The notes under the pieces are model-generated. The model worked only from the letters and a program-made list of their open reading frames with translations. It was not told the origin of the DNA and did not search any database. A DNA stretch of 64,000 bases, taken from contig NZ_JAPEMI010000001.1 in NCBI RefSeq assembly GCF_026342835.1, forward strand, positions 5,958,501-6,022,500. Reading direction: 5' to 3'. How positions within the stretch are numbered: the stretch's first letter is position 1; every line of letters begins with the position of its first letter. Source of the stretch: Streptomyces sp. NBC_00154. Its GTDB lineage: Bacteria; Actinomycetota; Actinomycetes; Streptomycetales; Streptomycetaceae. A program made the position numbers and the translations under genes. This document shows, piece by piece, positions 61,992 to 64,000 of the stretch.

Positions 61992-62552
61992 ATGCGCGCA
62001 CCCATCGGCACCTTCGAGAATGCCGCCCCCGCCGTCGACCGCATCGACCTCCTCACCCCTCCGGTCGCCGAGGCCGTGCGCGAGGGGTGGGGCGGTGTTC
62101 CCGCGGACCGGATCCTGCATGTCGACACGGACCCGGAGATCGCGGACACGGCGCTCTTCGTCGCCCACCACGGCGCCGATCTGCTCGACCGGTCGGCCAA
62201 CTGCGTCGTGGTGGCCGGCAAGCGCGGCGGCGAGGTCACCCTGGCAGCCTGCGTCGTCCTCTCCCGCACGCGCGTCGATGTGAACGGGGCGGCCCGCAAG
62301 CACCTCGGCGCCCGCAAGGCGTCGTTCGCCTCCATGGACACGGCGGTCGGCGAGACCGGCATGGAGTACGGGGGCATCACCCCGATCGGACTCCCGGCCG
62401 GCTGGCCGCTGCTGCTCGACCCCGCAGTGGTGGACGAGGAGTGGGTACTGATCGGCAGCGGCAGCCGCCGGGGCAAGCTGATCGTCCCGGGGAAGGCGCT
62501 CGCAGCGCTGCCGGACGCGGTGCTCGTCGAGGGGCTCGGCGTCACGGTGTGA
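61992..62552 (+). CDS. YbaK/EbsC family protein (aminoacyl-tRNA deacylase-like)
   Basis: 186 residues from the ATG at 61992. YbaK/ProX fold: KRGGEVTLAACVVLSRTRVD, the conserved lysine in GAARKHLGARKASFAS, and the GGITPIGLP loop. These proteins hydrolyse mischarged Cys-tRNA(Pro) or similar errors. Residues match the free-standing editing type rather than the ProRS insertion. It stands between the XRE regulator and the AAC(3) gene, with no clear operon link. Confidence 0.92.
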   Translation: MRAPIGTFENAAPAVDRIDLLTPPVAEAVREGWGGVPADRILHVDTDPEIADTALFVAHHGADLLDRSANCVVVAGKRGGEVTLAACVVLSRTRVDVNGAARKHLGARKASFASMDTAVGETGMEYGGITPIGLPAGWPLLLDPAVVDEEWVLIGSGSRRGKLIVPGKALAALPDAVLVEGLGVTV

Positions 62553-62652
62553 GGCGCCGACGCTGCTGTTCGAAGTCGTCGCGGTGCCGGGGTCCGCGCA
62601 ACTCGACGGAGGCAGCGGAAAGCACCGGGAACCGAGGGGGCGTTCGGCCCCG

Positions 62653-63486
62653 TTACGGCCGCGCCGCCCGGTAGGACGGAAGCCGGCGGGTCGCGAAGTC
62701 CACCGCGTCGGTGAAGCGGAAGAGCCGTGCGGTCGCCGAGCCCACCGTGCCGGTGCGTACCGCAGTGCCGTCGGCCGTGCGCTCGAACTCCGCCCCCAGC
62801 GCGGCGAAGTCGCTGTCGTCCAGCGCGACGTCCTCGTACTCCCACCAGTGGCGCCTGCCTCCGGTGGTCACCACACAGCGGTAGCTGCGGCGGGGCGGGG
62901 CGGGGACGCGGTACTCGCCGAGGTGGAACGCGGTGCAGGAGTCGAAGCCGGTGCCCAGCAGCAGCACTTGAGCCCGTACGTCATAGAGGCAGGCCAGCGG
63001 CGAGTCCTCGCCGAGATGGCAGTCCGGGCGGTGGTGCGCGACGAGCTTCTCGGCCAGGGGGCCCAGCGCGGTGAACGACGTCTGGGGGTGGCCGCTGCGC
63101 GCGGCCCCCGGCGTCTGTCGTACGGCCTCCGAGAGGCGGCCCATCGACGGTGCGGCCGACGTCGCCCGGTCGAAGGGCGGCATGCTCGCCCGCACAGCCT
63201 CCCGGGCCGGGGCGCTGAGGCCGCGCACCCGCTCGCGGTAGTGCGGGGACGTATCGGAGTTCTCCGGTGTGAACGACGGGACGACCAGGGTGCCGTCCGC
63301 GCCGATCGCGTCCCGAAGTGCGCCTGTCACCGCTCGTACCCCGCCGCTCACCGCTCCCGTCGCGCGCATCGACGCATGCACCATGAGGACACCGCCCCGC
63401 GCCACACCGAGTTCGGACAGCTCATCGGCCAGTCGGCTTCGGCGGTGGGGAACGGTCAGGACGGCGGACGCACCGGTAACACTCAC
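62653..63486 (-). CDS. AAC(3) family N-acetyltransferase
   Basis: 277 residues from the GTG at 63486. The AAC(3) signature is complete: VLMVHASMRATGAVSGGVRA near the start, GTLVVPSFTPENSD, and HPQTSFTALGPLAEKLVAHH then HLGEDSPLACLYD. The family acetylates the 3-amino group of aminoglycosides with acetyl-CoA. Environmental members without a linked antibiotic cluster may act on other amines; none of the neighbours is an aminoglycoside gene. Whether it gives resistance is unknown. Confidence 0.9.
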   Translation of the reverse strand: MSVTGASAVLTVPHRRSRLADELSELGVARGGVLMVHASMRATGAVSGGVRAVTGALRDAIGADGTLVVPSFTPENSDTSPHYRERVRGLSAPAREAVRASMPPFDRATSAAPSMGRLSEAVRQTPGAARSGHPQTSFTALGPLAEKLVAHHRPDCHLGEDSPLACLYDVRAQVLLLGTGFDSCTAFHLGEYRVPAPPRRSYRCVVTTGGRRHWWEYEDVALDDSDFAALGAEFERTADGTAVRTGTVGSATARLFRFTDAVDFATRRLPSYRAARP

Positions 63487-63556
63487 AGCGGGACATTCTC
63501 CCAGCCGCTCGGCATGTGTGACACCCCGCACATTCGGCCGAGGCGTGGCACCCCGC

Positions 63557-63982
63557 TCATCCGTCCAGGCGGGGGATCTCGATCGCGGGGCAGTGGTCCA
63601 TCACCATGTCGACCCCGGCCGCCCGCGTGCGTTCGTACGCAGCTTCGTCGATCACGCCGAGCTGGAACCAGACCGCCTTCGCGCCGAGCGTGACCGCCTC
63701 GTCCGCGACGGCGCCCGCCAGTTCGCTGTTTACGAAGACGTCCACCACATCGACCGGGAACGGGATGTCGGCCAGCGACGCATAGCCCTCCTCGCCGTGC
63801 ACCCGTTCCGCCTTGGGGTGCACCGGGACCACGCGCTTACCGAAGCGCTGGAGGACCGCGGCGACGCGGTAGGCCGCGCGGGACTCGTTGTTGGACAGTC
63901 CCACCACGGCCCAGGTGTCGCCCGTGTCCCGGAGAATCCTGCGGATCGTCTCCGTCTCGGTCCCCGCTGCGTCTGCATACAT
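63557..63982 (-). CDS. CoA-binding domain protein
   Basis: 141 residues from the ATG at 63982. It is a single CoA-binding Rossmann fold of the succinyl-CoA-synthetase-alpha type: TWAVVGLSNNESRAAYRVAA, VVPVHPKAERVHGEEGYASL and VDVVDVFVNSELAGAVADEA, ending in VMDHCPAIEIPRL. The family is known by small stand-alone proteins of unknown function. It is 70 bp upstream of AAC(3) on the same strand and may share its transcript. Confidence 0.92.
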   Translation of the reverse strand: MYADAAGTETETIRRILRDTGDTWAVVGLSNNESRAAYRVAAVLQRFGKRVVPVHPKAERVHGEEGYASLADIPFPVDVVDVFVNSELAGAVADEAVTLGAKAVWFQLGVIDEAAYERTRAAGVDMVMDHCPAIEIPRLDG

Positions 63983-64000
63983 GATTCGGTCAACGGACAG

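Overview
The window is a piece of a Streptomyces-type chromosome. It is uniformly GC-rich with strong third-position GC bias, uses many GTG and some TTG starts, and carries families typical of the genus (DUF5999, PadR, EgtA/GCS2-like ligase, EF-Tu3, Tat-exported polysaccharide lyase, HipA-like kinase with DUF3037). From memory, the order gcvP ... ung ... tuf3 matches the core right-of-origin part of the Streptomyces coelicolor map, so this is mostly conserved core sequence with accessory islands. No rRNA, tRNA, CRISPR array, intact insertion sequence or biosynthetic gene cluster was recognised.

Layout. 1-4.05 kb: a conserved actinobacterial block (small basic protein, DUF881, GarA-type FHA protein with an ETTS phospho-switch, MerR regulator FtsR, DUF151 nuclease, second MerR). 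4.1-9.4 kb: dinB, a PRC-barrel protein, and gcvP behind a tandem glycine riboswitch. 9.4-18 kb: small regulators and enzymes, including a GCS2-family glutamate-cysteine ligase, a CPBP protease, PhzF, a methyltransferase, a His-rich PadR regulator, and a frameshifted gene remnant near 12.7 kb. 18-24.4 kb: a drug/metabolite-transporter district with three EamA permeases, two FMN split-barrel proteins, a LysR regulator and a decayed MocR-type regulator whose promoter/operator is still intact. 24.4-27.8 kb: an isochorismatase-fold protein, a Rieske lipoprotein and an S9 peptidase.

27.9-32.3 kb is the most accessory-looking part. A truncated 5' copy of a HipA-like kinase gene, then about 0.9 kb of non-coding sequence with long hairpins, then two tandem genes made only of IPT/TIG immunoglobulin-like repeats and lacking any export signal (the first with an in-frame TTA codon, hence probably bldA-dependent), then an intact HipA-like kinase gene translationally coupled to DUF3037.

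32.4-44.6 kb returns to metabolism and repair: FabG and a second SDR behind a TetR-type palindrome, a peptide-binding lipoprotein, ung, a TetR/FAD-monooxygenase/Gfo-Idh-MocA unit with twin operators, apolipoprotein N-acyltransferase and a tandem universal stress protein. 44.8-49.4 kb: a Tat-exported PL10-like pectate lyase, a membrane protein, an RNA-ligase-like protein and a 48-residue peptide gene with its own terminator. 49.6-64 kb: uppP, a TVP38 protein, tuf3 (EF-Tu3) with an alanine-rich leader ORF and attenuator-like leader, a patatin, a spermidine-synthase-fold protein, MFS, DedA, two left-handed beta-helix enzymes, a fourth EamA permease with a divergent XRE-cupin regulator, YbaK, an AAC(3)-family acetyltransferase and a CoA-binding protein.

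Most operons end in well-formed hairpins, so transcription units are easy to delimit. Divergent regulator/target pairs recur (PadR, MocR, LysR, TetR, XRE) and several have visible palindromic operators.
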